A stretch of DNA of 64,000 nucleotides from Boswellia sacra (Eukaryota; Streptophyta; Magnoliopsida; Sapindales; Burseraceae): assembly GCA_013180625.2 (NCBI GenBank), contig SNVD02014722.1:28184-92183 (forward strand), written 5' to 3'. The notes under the pieces were generated by a model. The model saw only the letters and a list, made by a program, of their open reading frames with translations, was not told where the DNA came from and did not search any database. Below, piece after piece: positions 46,801 through 57,316 of this stretch (the first letter of the stretch is position 1; each line of letters begins with the position of its first letter). A program made the translations under genes and the position numbers.

Positions 46801-47031
46801 AAAAAAAGAGAAAAAAGAAAAAATGTGAGAGAAAAATAATTCATCAGAAAACCAAAAATGGTAGATTAATGACATGAGTTGTTTCATTTTGAACATATTA
46901 TTTGAAAAACAAAGGATTCTACTTTTATTAATGAAATGAAATTGTTTTGAAACAAATATGTCGTTTGAAATGTCTCATTATTTTGCATGATGATAAAAGG
47001 AAAGAATTTAATATTTAAGCTAACAATAAAA
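46801..47031. other. Convergent 3' spacer between pol and antisense gene 2 (B)
   Basis: AT-rich, starts with an A-rich tract; the same sequence as A 31231-31446 in reverse. Sense and antisense transcripts would meet here. Confidence 0.6.
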
Positions 47032-48490
47032 ATATCAATGTTGCCTTTGCTTCTTCATTAGACTACTAATAGGCTTGCCATATCGCTTACGACATTGTTT
47101 GGCTCGAATAGCAGGATCAAAAATAAAAGCTTGAAGGGTCACCCAATCCTTGTACCAATCGTCTGTCTCAAAATTAGGATCATGGAACAAATTCTTTTCA
47201 ATGGTCCAATGTAGTAAAGAATCCTTCACACACTCTAGATGACGAGCAAACAGTCTCCTAGGACCAAAAGCAGTCAGAGAATCTACGATCCTCTGCTTAA
47301 CTCCATACTATCGACGTAGTCTAGTAACATTATAGAATGAACTGTGGTGAAACCCGCTGAAGGCACGCATGTGATATAGGTCTCGACTGTCACATGCTCC
47401 AGCCTCTACCATGGATAGTGCCAACAAATTTGAGTATCTAGAATGTCTCGAAGCCAGTTGATCTAAGAAGAACATCTCTCAAGTCTCCTCCTCAAATGGA
47501 GTTGAGGGCTATAACAGGAAATATTTCTCTTAAGCGGTGCTAGAATAGATAGCCTCTCTTGTAACCAAATCTAGAAAAGAAGAAACAAGAGAAAAGGAAA
47601 ATAAGAAAAAGCCTGCTGAGTTGAAAACTTGAAAAGGGTCGCTTAGGCAAAAGTTAGGGCATAGAAGAAAAAGAAAAAGTTTGTTGAGTTGAAAACCCAA
47701 AAAGAGCGGCTTCGGCAAAAGTTAGGGCAAGCTTGCTAAGTCAAAAACCTGAAAATGTGGCTTAGGCAAAAATTAGGGCTTACAAACAAAAAAGAAAAAA
47801 AGATGAAAAAATGAACCTACTAAGTCAAAAACCTAAAAGGGTGACTTAGACAAAAATTAGAGTTAAAAGAAAATATACCTAAAGAAGTAGAAGACTGCCA
47901 CTGAACCTTAGGCTTGCATCAATCCTGATTCAATCCAATTTGATTAATGTCTCAGCTAGAATCAAGGGAACTATTATGAAATCAGTGCCAATCTGAGGAA
48001 TGATGGTTATAAGATGTGAATGATTGTCCAATGAGACCAATAGAGACTACGCAAGGAGGAAAAACAGAAGAAGGTGAAGCCAACTGGATGAGGTCCATCA
48101 TCTCAAGTAAAGGGATAATGGAAGACAATGTCACCCAACCACCTCTGGTGTGAATGCCTTTGGTAGAAACTGAAAAGTTGAAGAAATCGACAAGATTAGA
48201 CAATGATGGTGTCTCAATAGTAGGTAGAATGATGCTCTTGATCCGAATGAATGACAACCGAGAATGGCACAAAATTTCTTATACAGAGGGCAAAGCTCTT
48301 GCCTATTCAAGTGAAAGCCATGACCATAAGGATCCCAGAAGGCCATGCATTCCTTAAGAAAAGGAATGTCAAGCTTCACATGTCAATAGAACTTCAGATG
48401 GTAAAGACCGCTAGATTCAAGCTACTTCCAGTCATCTTCCTTTAGAAGCTTCAAGAGAGGTTAGAGAATCTTGAGAGAAGCCTCAGACAT
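47032..48490 (-). pseudogene. DUF7745-like protein gene, antisense gene 2 of element B
   Basis: On the - strand from MSEASLKIL (48490) to ...SLMKKQRQH (stop 47032-47034). CMAFWDPYGHGFHLNRQELC and PLYKKFCAILG (about 48350-48260), ISSTFQFLPKAFTPEVV (to 48131), VPLILAETLIKL (about 47960), then an intron with the same minisatellite as A (47588-47870), acceptor CTTTTCTAG and exon IWLQERLSIL. The last exon has KDSLLHWTIEKNLFHDPNFE and TDDWYKDWVTLQAFIF. Gene order, intron position and start agree with A (29815-31230). Several stops and frameshifts. Function unknown. Confidence 0.6.
47588..47870 (-). repeat. Intronic minisatellite of the DUF7745-like gene (B)
   Basis: About five degenerate units. 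In + orientation: GCTTAGGCAAAAGTTAGGGC, GCTGAGTTGAAAAC and AAAAAGAGCGGCTTCGGC. Same unit and place as A 30430-30691. Confidence 0.7.
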
Positions 48491-48569
48491 GTTGAAAGGT
48501 GCGACTAAGCATTGAAAAGCGTGAGAATAAATGTGAAAAAGTATGGAGAAGCAATGAAGAGGAGTATCA

Positions 48570-48685
48570 CTTAAATAGTGCATAAAACGAAGCAAAAATG
48601 GCAAGAAGAGGGAAGATCACCAAGAGATAGTCAAAGAACTACCGATCGACTGTGGATAGCCGCCCGGCCGTTATTAGGGTAAAAT
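48570..48685 (-). promoter_or_regulatory. Promoter module of the antisense DUF7745-like gene (B)
   Basis: - strand: AACGGCCGGGCGGCTATCC, ACAGTCGATCGGTAG (48620-48670), then TGCACTATTTAAG with TATTTAAG at 48570-48577. It lies about 80 bp before the ATG. Confidence 0.55.
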
Positions 48686-48994
48686 AGCCCCCCAGTCCCT
48701 CATTTCGTATGATTTTTAGCTAGATGCATATTGACAAGCGATTTCGAGCACCTGACTTCCAAATTTTGTAGTTTTACTTAGAATTGAATGAATAATGATG
48801 TAGAAGGAAATTTGAACAAATTTAGATGAAGATTGATCAAAAAATGCATAGTGCATAACGCTAAAAAAGAGGAAATTTTCATTAAGTCTTTGAAAATTTG
48901 TTCACGTGATTGTTTCCTTTGATTATACATCATGAAAGTTCATGGAAGTTAGATAAACAAAAGAAATCATGAAAGAAGTCGGTGGTGACAGTCC
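48686..48994 (-). other. Spacer between antisense genes (B)
   Basis: Non-coding, equals A 29334-29619. Nothing else seen. Confidence 0.45.
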
Positions 48995-51215
48995 TCACTC
49001 ATCACCATCATCATCATCTTCGATAGAAAAGGCAGCAACGTGGGCCTGAAGGTGCTCGATCTTTCATTCCAAATGAGCATTCTCTTGATAACTTGTCTAA
49101 TCCAAGCAAGAAGCATATAGTCAAAAAAACTATTAAGATAGAAAATCATGCATACATGAAGCATAGAGTAGTGTTTTACCTGATACTGGTAAGACATTTG
49201 TAAGACATACCCACGAGAAGTAGCTTGCATTCAGAATACACACTCCATAGAAGGTTGTGGTACCTATATTGCATTGCATTGCATTTTGTTATAACAAATA
49301 TTTGAAGAATGACAGGGAACTTGAGGAATACATAATTAGAGGACCTACTAGAGTGGTATCATGAGGAACAAAAAGAATAGGCATGGTTAGATTCTTAGTG
49401 ATCATATAACTGCTAATCTGCCCACTGGCATCCCATGTGTAGACTACATTACTGCGATAGCCCTAAAGGTCACCAATCACATTACCAGTTGGAGCAACTG
49501 GAGTAGCTATAGGGGCTAGAGGTGAACGTGGTTGTTTAGTAATAGCAACAAAAGAGGCAGCTGTGCCAGCACTGGAAGAAGAAACTCTAGTTCTCTTTCC
49601 ACAACGTGCAAAAGAGCTACCAGCATGGCTGGAGCTAGCAGGTGGATAAGGAGTCTCATCAGTAGATTGACTTGGCCTAGTATAGAGCAATATGGCTCAA
49701 GCCCATTGAGTATAAGAAATTGCCATCATTGGAACTCGATCTTGCTCACATGAATCCCAACCGTGTAATATGACATATTTAGCTCCACAGCTAAGTCAGC
49801 TACATCTATCATCAGAACTAATGGAGAAAGAGGGATCAGACGATGCTCTAGGCCTTCGAACCAATCCTAGATGCAGTCACCCAAATACCATATTATGCTA
49901 TTAATGCATGGGAGAATGATGCAATAGTAGACAAATGGGGAGGCAACTCTTATAGCAGCTGACTAGCCCTTTTAGGGCCCTGACCACTAAAAGCAAATCT
50001 GCAAAGAATATAAATAAGGTGAGATTTTGATGTAGATGATATACTAACTGAAATGTCTTCTACCTTGTCCCAGGTCATCGTATGGATGTAATCGCGAGTC
50101 CAACTCATGAGATCTCTTGAGCTCTACACGATGGGTAGCCTACCTCATTATATGTGGAAAAGAAAAATCCTAACAAGTAGGAAATGGGGAAGGTAGAACT
50201 CCTAACTCATAGGCCCACAACTATTATGCACGAGATAAAATTATAAATGAAATTCATATAGAAAAACACGAAGGTGTAGAAAAGAAAAGAAGTTACCTCA
50301 AGAAGTGAAGCAAAACTAGTAATCACGAAAACATCTCGACAAGCACGGTCTAAACTGAATTACAACTGACCAAAAGCAACACGACCCCAATTGAAAGTCC
50401 TCATTTGATCAAGATCCTAGATGGCAGAAAGCAGAGTCAGGAACGTAGTGCTTGACGCATTGGCAAAAAGTGTTGAACTAAGTAGATACACGATGAAGCT
50501 ACATGCATACTGATCCACCTCAGTTGGAGTCAGGTTTGATCTCCTGCTCCTATACTCATAAAATGAAGTATACCAAATCATGATGTTGTCCTTGACCTTC
50601 ACATCTCACCCAAGAAATTAGTGAATCAAATTTTGCTAATCCCCCGAATATGTGATATAAGCATCGATGGGTATGACCTCCCTACCGTATGGAAGGGCAG
50701 TCAGAGCAGCCATGTTTAATGGCGTGATAATCATCTTGCCAACTAGAAGATGGAAAGTGTGGGCTATGTCTATCCACCTCTCATATGGAGAAGCTAGTGC
50801 TTAATGATTAGTGTATTGGGAGCATGTGAAAGACAAGTAATAAACTCATACAAGCCTGTATCAACAATCCTGTTTCTAACAGCATCATTTGTAATCTCTA
50901 GAAATCGACTGTGGGCACCAAAATATGACCAACACATCTTGTTCTCATGGAAATCCTAAAGTAAGAAGTGGAAGTCTCTACATGAATACAACCCAAAAAT
51001 TCCTAAAAAATGAAAACTTGAGGAATGAAGAAGAATGCATACCTTGGTGATTGTGTGGGAATCCACGTTGTAGACCACGTGTACCTTTTGATCTTTCGGG
51101 AGACCCTACAATGTTGATATCCAAAGTGGATCATTCCCATTAAAGTCAAGATAGATTAGATGACCTACCATCGGAAAGATGAAGTTGAGACGAGCAAGTA
51201 GGAGAAAACCGAAAG
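48995..51215 (-). pseudogene. Plant mobile domain (PMD) protein gene, antisense gene 1 of element B
   Basis: Homologue of A 27301-29333. On the - strand: HENKMCWSYFGAHSRFLEI-like N-terminus (about 50950-50890), a degraded PMD core, LTPTEVDQYACSFIVYLLSS (50540-50480), FANASSTTFLTLLSAI (to 50417), a Ser/Thr-rich tail with SSFARCGKRTRVSSSSAGTA (49640-49560), and a last exon that ends AAFSIEDDDDGDE, stop 48995-48997. The intron pattern follows that of A. This copy keeps an upstream exon (about 51060-51180) that A lost to the small LTR insertion. Stops and frameshifts make it a pseudogene. Confidence 0.68.
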
Positions 51216-51275
51216 TGAATCAGATGAAAAACGAAGAAGTTACATGCAAATGAAACAAAGGGAAGACAAAATGGT

Positions 51276-51400
51276 CTTATATATGCCCCTGATCACCAGG
51301 TGGTAGTCAAACCATCAGGTAGGTGTTGACTAACTGTCAGGTAGCAATTAGATAGCAGAGTGACTATTTAACAACCAGTCGGCTGTCCCTTTGATCATGG
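51276..51400 (-). promoter_or_regulatory. Promoter module of the antisense PMD gene (B)
   Basis: - strand: GGACAGCCGACTGGTTG, ATAGTCACTCTGCTATCTAA, ACCTGACAGTTAGTC and ACCTACCTGATGG, then TATATAAG (51276-51283), about 100 bp before the first exon. Confidence 0.6.
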
Positions 51401-52562
51401 GAAAAATGTAAAAGAAAGAAAAAAGACAGAAAAAGAAAGAAAATAGAAGAAAAACTCTACATTTTCCTTCAGACCAAGGGAAATTTTGAACAAACTAGTG
51501 ACAAGCACTCGTCCATGGCAATAGCTTAGCAACTCACAAGGAAAGAAGAGCAATATCAATCAATAGAATCTTCAACCAGGATCATATGGAAGAATTCCTC
51601 TAGAAACTAGAAAGCGAATTGTTGATGAACACGCCGAATGAGGTAAATTTTGAATGGATTTTAAATCATTAAGAGATGTTTGAAATTTTACAAGAATAAG
51701 GGAAAGAACCCCAGTGAGTCAAAGAATCAACAACATAATAAAAATTCCCCTAGTGAAGAGCATGACGAATGCAAAAAGAAGTAAATAATGAAGAATGTTA
51801 GAACATTACAAATCAAGAATTTCCCTAGTGAACCAAAAGAAATCAAGAATAGAATCAAGAATACTTGGGCATGAAACCTATTGAATATAAGGACTGAAGA
51901 AGATCAAAGAAGCATGAAGAATACGCAAAAAAAGGGAATAAAACCCAATGAATGCATAGTCTAAAGAGATCAAAGGAGGTAGAAGGATACTTAGGCAAAG
52001 GTATGAAGAATAAGAAGGTCTAAAGACTGCAAAGCAGTGCATGATAGAAGTTTACCTAGTGGACGTGCATTAGAAGGAAACCTTAAGAAGTAGGTTCACT
52101 TAAAAGTGTTTTAAAGCCCTTAGAATAGGCACAAGACCTAAGAAGAAGCGCATTGAAGAGTGTTGAAAACCCTAAGAAGAATGTGCACTTAAAAGTATTT
52201 TAAGCCCTTATAATAGGCACAAGCTCTAAGAAGATGTGCACTAAAGAATGTTGAGAGCCATATGAAGTATGTGCACTTAAGAGTGTTTGAAGTATGTGCA
52301 CTTAAGAATAGGCGCACTGAATAGTGTTACCAAACCCTAGAAAGTAGGTGCACTGAAGAGTGTTACAAACCTTAAGAAGTAAGTGTACTAAAGAATGTTT
52401 TGTCATAGTATCATAAGGATCTTCTAGCCCTTGAGTGGGCCCTTCAGCCCTCAAATGGGCACACCTTTTGTAAGAGTAGAATGAGAGAAAGAGATGATCA
52501 AAAGTCTGACAGAATGAAGATGAAGGCAAAGAGGCCAAGATAGAAGATGGAAGGATGAAGTA
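51401..52562 (-). other. Region between PMD gene and PPT (B)
   Basis: Non-coding counterpart of A 13176-14706: a purine-rich tract (51405-51460), GGGATGAAACCCAATGAAT-type repeats (51690-51960), degenerate CTTAAGAGTGTTTGAAG / CCCTAAGAAGTAGGTGCAC repeats (52080-52400), and a two-unit remnant of the hairpin array (52425-52470). No gene. Confidence 0.6.
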
Positions 52563-52578
52563 AAAGTAGGACAAAAGG
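52563..52578 (+). promoter_or_regulatory. Polypurine tract of element B
   Basis: AAAGTAGGACAAAAGG directly before the 3' LTR start. It matches A's AAAGTAGGGGG. Confidence 0.7.
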
Positions 52579-54529
52579 TGTAGACACTGAATTTTTAAGG
52601 CTCAATGATGAAATAAAGACGAATGTCGAGTGAAGGAAATGATTGAGATGCTCTTGGAAGCTAAAAAGGAAATGGGTAAGAAGGAATTGATAAAGGGTCT
52701 CAAAAAAACATGTGACTTCAAAAAGTCACAGAAATTAATCCAAAAAGAGTCTGTTGATGAGTCATATACTGTTGTGAAGCTAGATGTTTAGTTTTCGGAG
52801 GAATTCACAGATCACAAAACGAAGTTGAATTCGAAAATTTATATATGATTGGAACAAACGAAGGTCAAAAGGGGTTGCGCTGAAAAGCGGCAAAATACGA
52901 AGGACCAAAGGTGAACAAGCCTTGCTCTTGACCAACAGCCGCCCGACTATCAGACAGTCACTTGGTGGTTTGCCAATAGCTGTCGAGCTATTGGTCATGT
53001 ATTTTCAGAAATTTGCAATAAGGACCTTCCATATTTGTTTCTTTGCTTCCTTTTTCAATCCAACCCCTCTCCTTTATAAAGAACCTCCTCTTCAGTTTCC
53101 AAGGCATCCAAAAATCCCCTTTTCTCCCTCTTGAAGACACGCTTGAGAATTCAAGAAGTCTTTTTTAGTGTAATATTTTTTGAGCATTTAATATAGCTCT
53201 TAACCTGGAAATGGTACGTCTTGAGAGCAGTTCTCTCGTCTCCCTCTATTTTTCTTCTTTATTTTTCTTCCTTAAAATTAAGCATGTTTAGGTTTATTTA
53301 TGCTTAGAATGAGCATGATTAGGATTTATTTTTATTCTTAGAAACATGCTAAGATTGTTATGAATTGTCCTAACCCTTCTTTGTTTTGCAAGATGAATAA
53401 GCGTCTCGAGGTGAGTCTGCTTTCCCTCATTTATCTAGAAACATGTCTAGGAGTTTATTTTTCTTTGTGAATGCTTAGGAGCACATCATTAGAATCATGA
53501 TAGGAGAACTTATAATTGCTTTGATATATGCTAGGAAATAGTATAGAATGGGTAAGAATTATCATATTGCCCCTTGAATGCTTAGATTGGGCTAGAAGTA
53601 CCTTGCTTCATTTCAATTGCTTAAGTTAGGCTAGAAATGCATGATTAGGCTAGAATATACCATGATAACCATATTTAGACTAGAAATTTCATGATAATAT
53701 GAATTAGTATGAATTGTGCTACAATAGCAATACGTAGAATGCCATGATAGCATTATCAAATCTAGACTAGAATTCCATGATACTAGATTATGACTTAGTT
53801 TGATTTTCGAATGTATGAATATTTTACAACCATATCATGTTAGTATTGTTGTTGTATGATTGCCATGAAGTGATGGTGGACTCACATTGATGGTGAGGAC
53901 CATTAATTGGAACGAATGCCTAAATGAATGAATGTAAAGGTTCAATAGACATTAAGTAGACTCACTCACATATGGTCGTGAGGAATTCATCATCTATTAG
54001 GTCTCGAATGGACCATTTGTATTTAATATTTGAATTATGAATGAGTGATTTTACTTTATTAGTTAAAGACCAATTAATGTAATCCTCTTCCCCTTCCCCC
54101 ATGTTTGAAAAAAATGTAATATATTCTCCTTCCTATTTCTATGTATGAATATACTATTGCTTTGGTTGAATATATCTCACATGATTAATAAAGATAAAAT
54201 TGAAATGTGTGCATAAAATGAACTATCCTTATGTGGATTGTATTGCAACATGAGCTATTTTAATTTGGTATACACCAGTGGAGTCTAGATTTTGATCCGG
54301 ATGAGGCAAATGGCTTGTACCTAACTTCCCGAACCCATCTCTGAAGGTAGTTTAGGTCCTAAAACGAGGGATCAGATTGCTCCTATTCATTTCTAATTGA
54401 AGAATTGGGTGGCGACTCCATTTCTTTAGATGTCCCCATAGCTTGTTTGTGTTTCCTTAAGTCTCGAAAGAGGCTTTGACACAGTGTCATGGTCGTAAAC
54501 ACTTTGACAGGATGAAAGCCCTATTCACA
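52579..54529 (+). repeat. 3' LTR of element B
   Basis: TGTAGACACTGAATTTTT ... GAAAGCCCTATTCACA, 1,951 bp. Colinear with the 5' LTR but lacks its small duplication near 38060-38210. Promoter module at 52928-53080. GGCTAGAAATGC repeats at 53620-53770. Confidence 0.88.
52928..53080 (+). promoter_or_regulatory. LTR promoter module (B 3' LTR)
   Basis: GACCAACAGCCGCCCGACTA, TCAGACAGTCACTTGG and AGCTGTCGAGCTATTGG, then TTTATAAAG at 53073-53081. It could drive transcription into 3' flanking DNA. Confidence 0.6.
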
Positions 54530-54534
54530 AGGCC
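54530..54534. repeat. Right target-site duplication of element B
   Basis: AGGCC (left copy GGGCC). Confidence 0.65.
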
Positions 54535-54740
54535 AATTTCTTTTCAGACGACCAAAGCAATACAAGCTCAAAGGTGGTGACACCAACATAGTGGAACACG
54601 AGGATTTCCCATACCAATGCCACGCAGTTGATAATAAGCACTTTGTGTATAGTGTGTGTAAAAATGTAATGATGCAAAAGACAATAATTAACAAAAGAAA
54701 ATCATGAAACTAGACATTCCCAATTGGAATCAACTTCTCT
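54535..54740 (-). other. 5' leader of element E, PBS-proximal part
   Basis: Follows E's PBS on the - strand. GTCACCACCTTTGAGC (about 54580) matches B's leader (GTCACCACTTTTGAG at about 39678). Cut by the insertion of B. Confidence 0.65.
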
Positions 54741-54762
54741 CTTGTCCCCAATGGAGTCGCCA
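54741..54762 (-). promoter_or_regulatory. Primer-binding site of element E
   Basis: - strand TGGCGACTCCATTGGGGA, tRNA-Arg type as in B, one base from the LTR end. Confidence 0.8.
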
Positions 54763-54763
54763 T

Positions 54764-56773
54764 TGTGAGTGGGGCTTCCATCCTGCTCCAAGTTGTTGTG
54801 ACCATGACACTATTCTCTAAGGCCTCTTACCACTTAGAAGTAACAAAGAACAAGTCATGGAGATTAGTTATGGAGGTTGTTGGAGTCGCCACCCGGGTAA
54901 CTAACCACAGTAAGTAGTTGGATGACAATAACCAATCCTTTACTTCAGGATCCAACTATCGATTATCCCCTTAGAGATAGGTTCAAGAATCTAAGTATAG
55001 ATCTTCGATCCGTTCAGACAAAAGTCCAACCTCCACTAAGATCTATTGAGTTTGAGGTTTTAATCGATCAATTGCTATCTATCTTGATGTTAAATTCATT
55101 TTAATGCACGCAACTGGTTTCATCCGAATTATTACATGCGAGATAAGGTAATTCATAAGCATTTTTAAAGATTAAATACATAAGCACAAACAAGGGAAAA
55201 TGGGATAGGGTTCGCCATAACTCAACATAAATAAGTGTAATGACAAATGAAATGCAGTAAAATCAAGAAATCAACACTTCTATTTTCATTGAGCTCAATA
55301 AGTCTACCATTGGAAAGTAGATTTGTCATCAAGCATCGTGACTCTATCTACCTTCCAATTACCCTTATGCCGATGCCATCGGCCTCCTCAAAGTTGGGTT
55401 TCTCACCATTGGTTATGAGCCTGCCTGTTTTAACAGTCATTATGTCATCTCTATAAAAAAAAAAAAGAATAAAAGATGTAATGGTTAGGACAATGATAAG
55501 GTAAGTAGAAGAAATGTTATTGTGAAGTGGCAAGCGCATGTTACCCATGAGTCCAGTAATGCGACTTGCCACATGGCCTATTTGAGAACATAGTCCAATA
55601 CGTTTTGACGAATCGAGATGGATGACTATTCATGAATTGAATAGCTCTCGTAAAAGTAATTACGACATTCATTCATGACTTGAATAGTATCCTTCAGATG
55701 GCAATAAAAATAAAGTAAAAAGCGATAAAAAATAGTACAATAAAACTAAAGTATAAAAATGTAAAGTGCGAAAATTTAAATTTCAAGAATATAAAAGGTG
55801 ATAAAGTAAAAGTTTGTAAAGTAACTGAGCATGAAAAGTAAAATGCAATAAAATGAAAGTGCAATGACGGAAGAGTAAATGGCAATAAAGATAAAAGCGT
55901 AGTAAAGTAGATAAGCACAAATAAAAAGCGATAAAAGATAAAAAAAAGAGGCAAAATAAACGGTGAATGAGAAAGTTGAGGTATATTAGAGTGGTGGTTT
56001 CCCATCAGCCATCGACAATCTGCCACCACTCGCCCGTATTCAACTAATCTCTATTCTAAACACAAATCGTAAAAAAACAATAACAAAAAAGGTAAGACAA
56101 GAGGGCAAATATGGTGATTTGCCCTCAGGCTTTATCGAGTACTAAGTATTTATGTTGGGTTGTTTGAAAATCGGTTGAAAATGAGGGTGGTTGTATGAAA
56201 GTTGGAAATAAAAGGACTTGAAAGTGTTTGGAATAGGGGGTATATGTGTGAAAATTCAAAAGAAAAACGGGTGAAATTATTGAAAAGAGGGGCTAAAAGA
56301 GAATTTGGCAGAGCTGGCATGCAACTTAAGGCGAATAGTTTTTTTCAAAATCGAGAAATAGCCTAAATATATGGAAAATTAGGGGAGGGATACACATGTG
56401 TTGGACACCCATGCACGCATGTGTCCTACATGTGTGCATGTGTAGGGCACATGCGTGGCCATTTTTTTCAGGCGCAAGGCCTCTTTCTTCATGTGCGAGC
56501 CTGTTCTTCCTTCACGCGTAGTTTGATTTCATCTTTCAGGCACGATAGGCTTCTTTTTGTGAGCTTTTGGGCCTTTTCAGTCCTAGCCCATATATTTTGG
56601 GTTTTCATGTCTTTGGGTTTGTATTTTTGGACTGCTTTTAGGTGTTTAGGGTATTTTCAATCCGATTTTCAAATCAACGATCCACATTATTCAGTATTTG
56701 TTGGGTTCTTGTCATTGGGCCAAAGCTCTTCACTATCGAGCTCAAGCCATAAGCACAAAAATCAATTCTTACA
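54764..56773 (-). repeat. 5' LTR of element E
   Basis: - strand from TGTAAGAATTGATTTTTG (56773) to CCCCACTCACA (54764), 2,010 bp. Start and end resemble those of A and B, but the interior differs: a sister family. It contains a purine-rich degenerate tract of GCAATAAAGTAAAA-type words (55690-55950) and CATGTGTG-rich sequence (56390-56460). The ORFs over it (55694-56029, 56421-56852) are low-complexity and not called. Confidence 0.75.
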
Positions 56774-57316
56774 ACCCTTTTTTTATGAAACCCTTTGGTT
56801 GGACCATATAGATGCTTTAGTCAAATTTTCCATTCAGGAGTTTTTGTCTTGATGTCCATATGCCATATCTCATAGTCATAATAAGCAACAACGGATATCA
56901 GAATTTGAATTGATTTTAGCATAGCTACTGGCATGAAGGTCTCATTATAGTCGATCTCTTTCTTTTTGATGTAATCCTTAGCCATCAACCTGACCTTAAA
57001 GGTCTCTACCTTCCTATTAGCTACTCTCTTTCTCTTATATTTCCACCTGCACCCTTTGGGTTTTTGGCCATTAGGTGCTATTATAGGTTCTCAAACAAAA
57101 TTAGAATACATCTATTCTATTTTCGGCTCCATAGCTTTTGGCTAAAACTTAGTATCAACATCACTCACTATTTCTTCATAAATAGCAAGTTCATAGTCAT
57201 CTTTACCAATATCTTGTGATACTTCTATTGATCTGTCAGGTTGTCTTATAATCCTCCTACTACATTAAGGCACCATAGAAGTTTGTCTAACAATCCTCCT
57301 ACTACGTCGAAGTACC
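56774..57316 (-). pseudogene. Ty1/copia reverse transcriptase fragment H
   Basis: - strand from the linker upstream of RT: RRSRRIVRQ, QPDRSIEVSQDIGKDDYELA (about 57240-57180), then RT blocks GCRWKYKRKRVANRKVETFK (57060-57000), VRLMAKDYIKKKEIDYNETF, MPVAMLKSIQILISVVAYYD and YEIWHMDIKT (to 56848), SIYMVQPKGF (about 56800). The motif set fits a Tork-like Copia lineage. It is interrupted at 56774 by E and at 57317 by LTR F. Stops and frame changes are present. Confidence 0.75.

Larger units (their letters stand above)
37433..54529 (+). mobile_element. Complete Tat-type Ty3/gypsy element B, 17.1 kb
   Basis: Order: 5' LTR, PBS, leader, gag, Lys/Glu-rich linker, protease, G-patch, RT, RNase H, second RNase H, integrase, then on the - strand a DUF7745-like gene and a PMD gene, then PPT and 3' LTR. 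The ends match the LTR ends of A and C, and 5-bp flanks match in four of five bases. By eye the two LTRs differ by roughly 10-15 percent in sampled stretches, so the insertion is old. All ORFs are broken. Confidence 0.88.
7376..56773 (-). mobile_element. Old Tat-like element E, split by insertions A and B
   Basis: E is read on the - strand: 5' LTR 56773-54764, PBS 54762-54741, leader 54740-54530, [B], leader 37432-37171, [A], leader 9801-about 9180, gag 9155-7376. Joining these pieces is supported by TSDs of both A and B, which lie in E leader sequence, and by leader motifs shared with B (for example CCATCATAGCTT just before gag). E itself begins at 56773 inside a Copia RT gene (H). Its pol, antisense genes and 3' LTR are not in the window, or were lost at the junction near 7376. 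Confidence 0.65.

Noticed and set aside
56421..56852. 143-codon + strand ORF
   Set aside because: It crosses the border between LTR E and the Copia fragment H, so it cannot be an old gene, and it has no recognisable motif.
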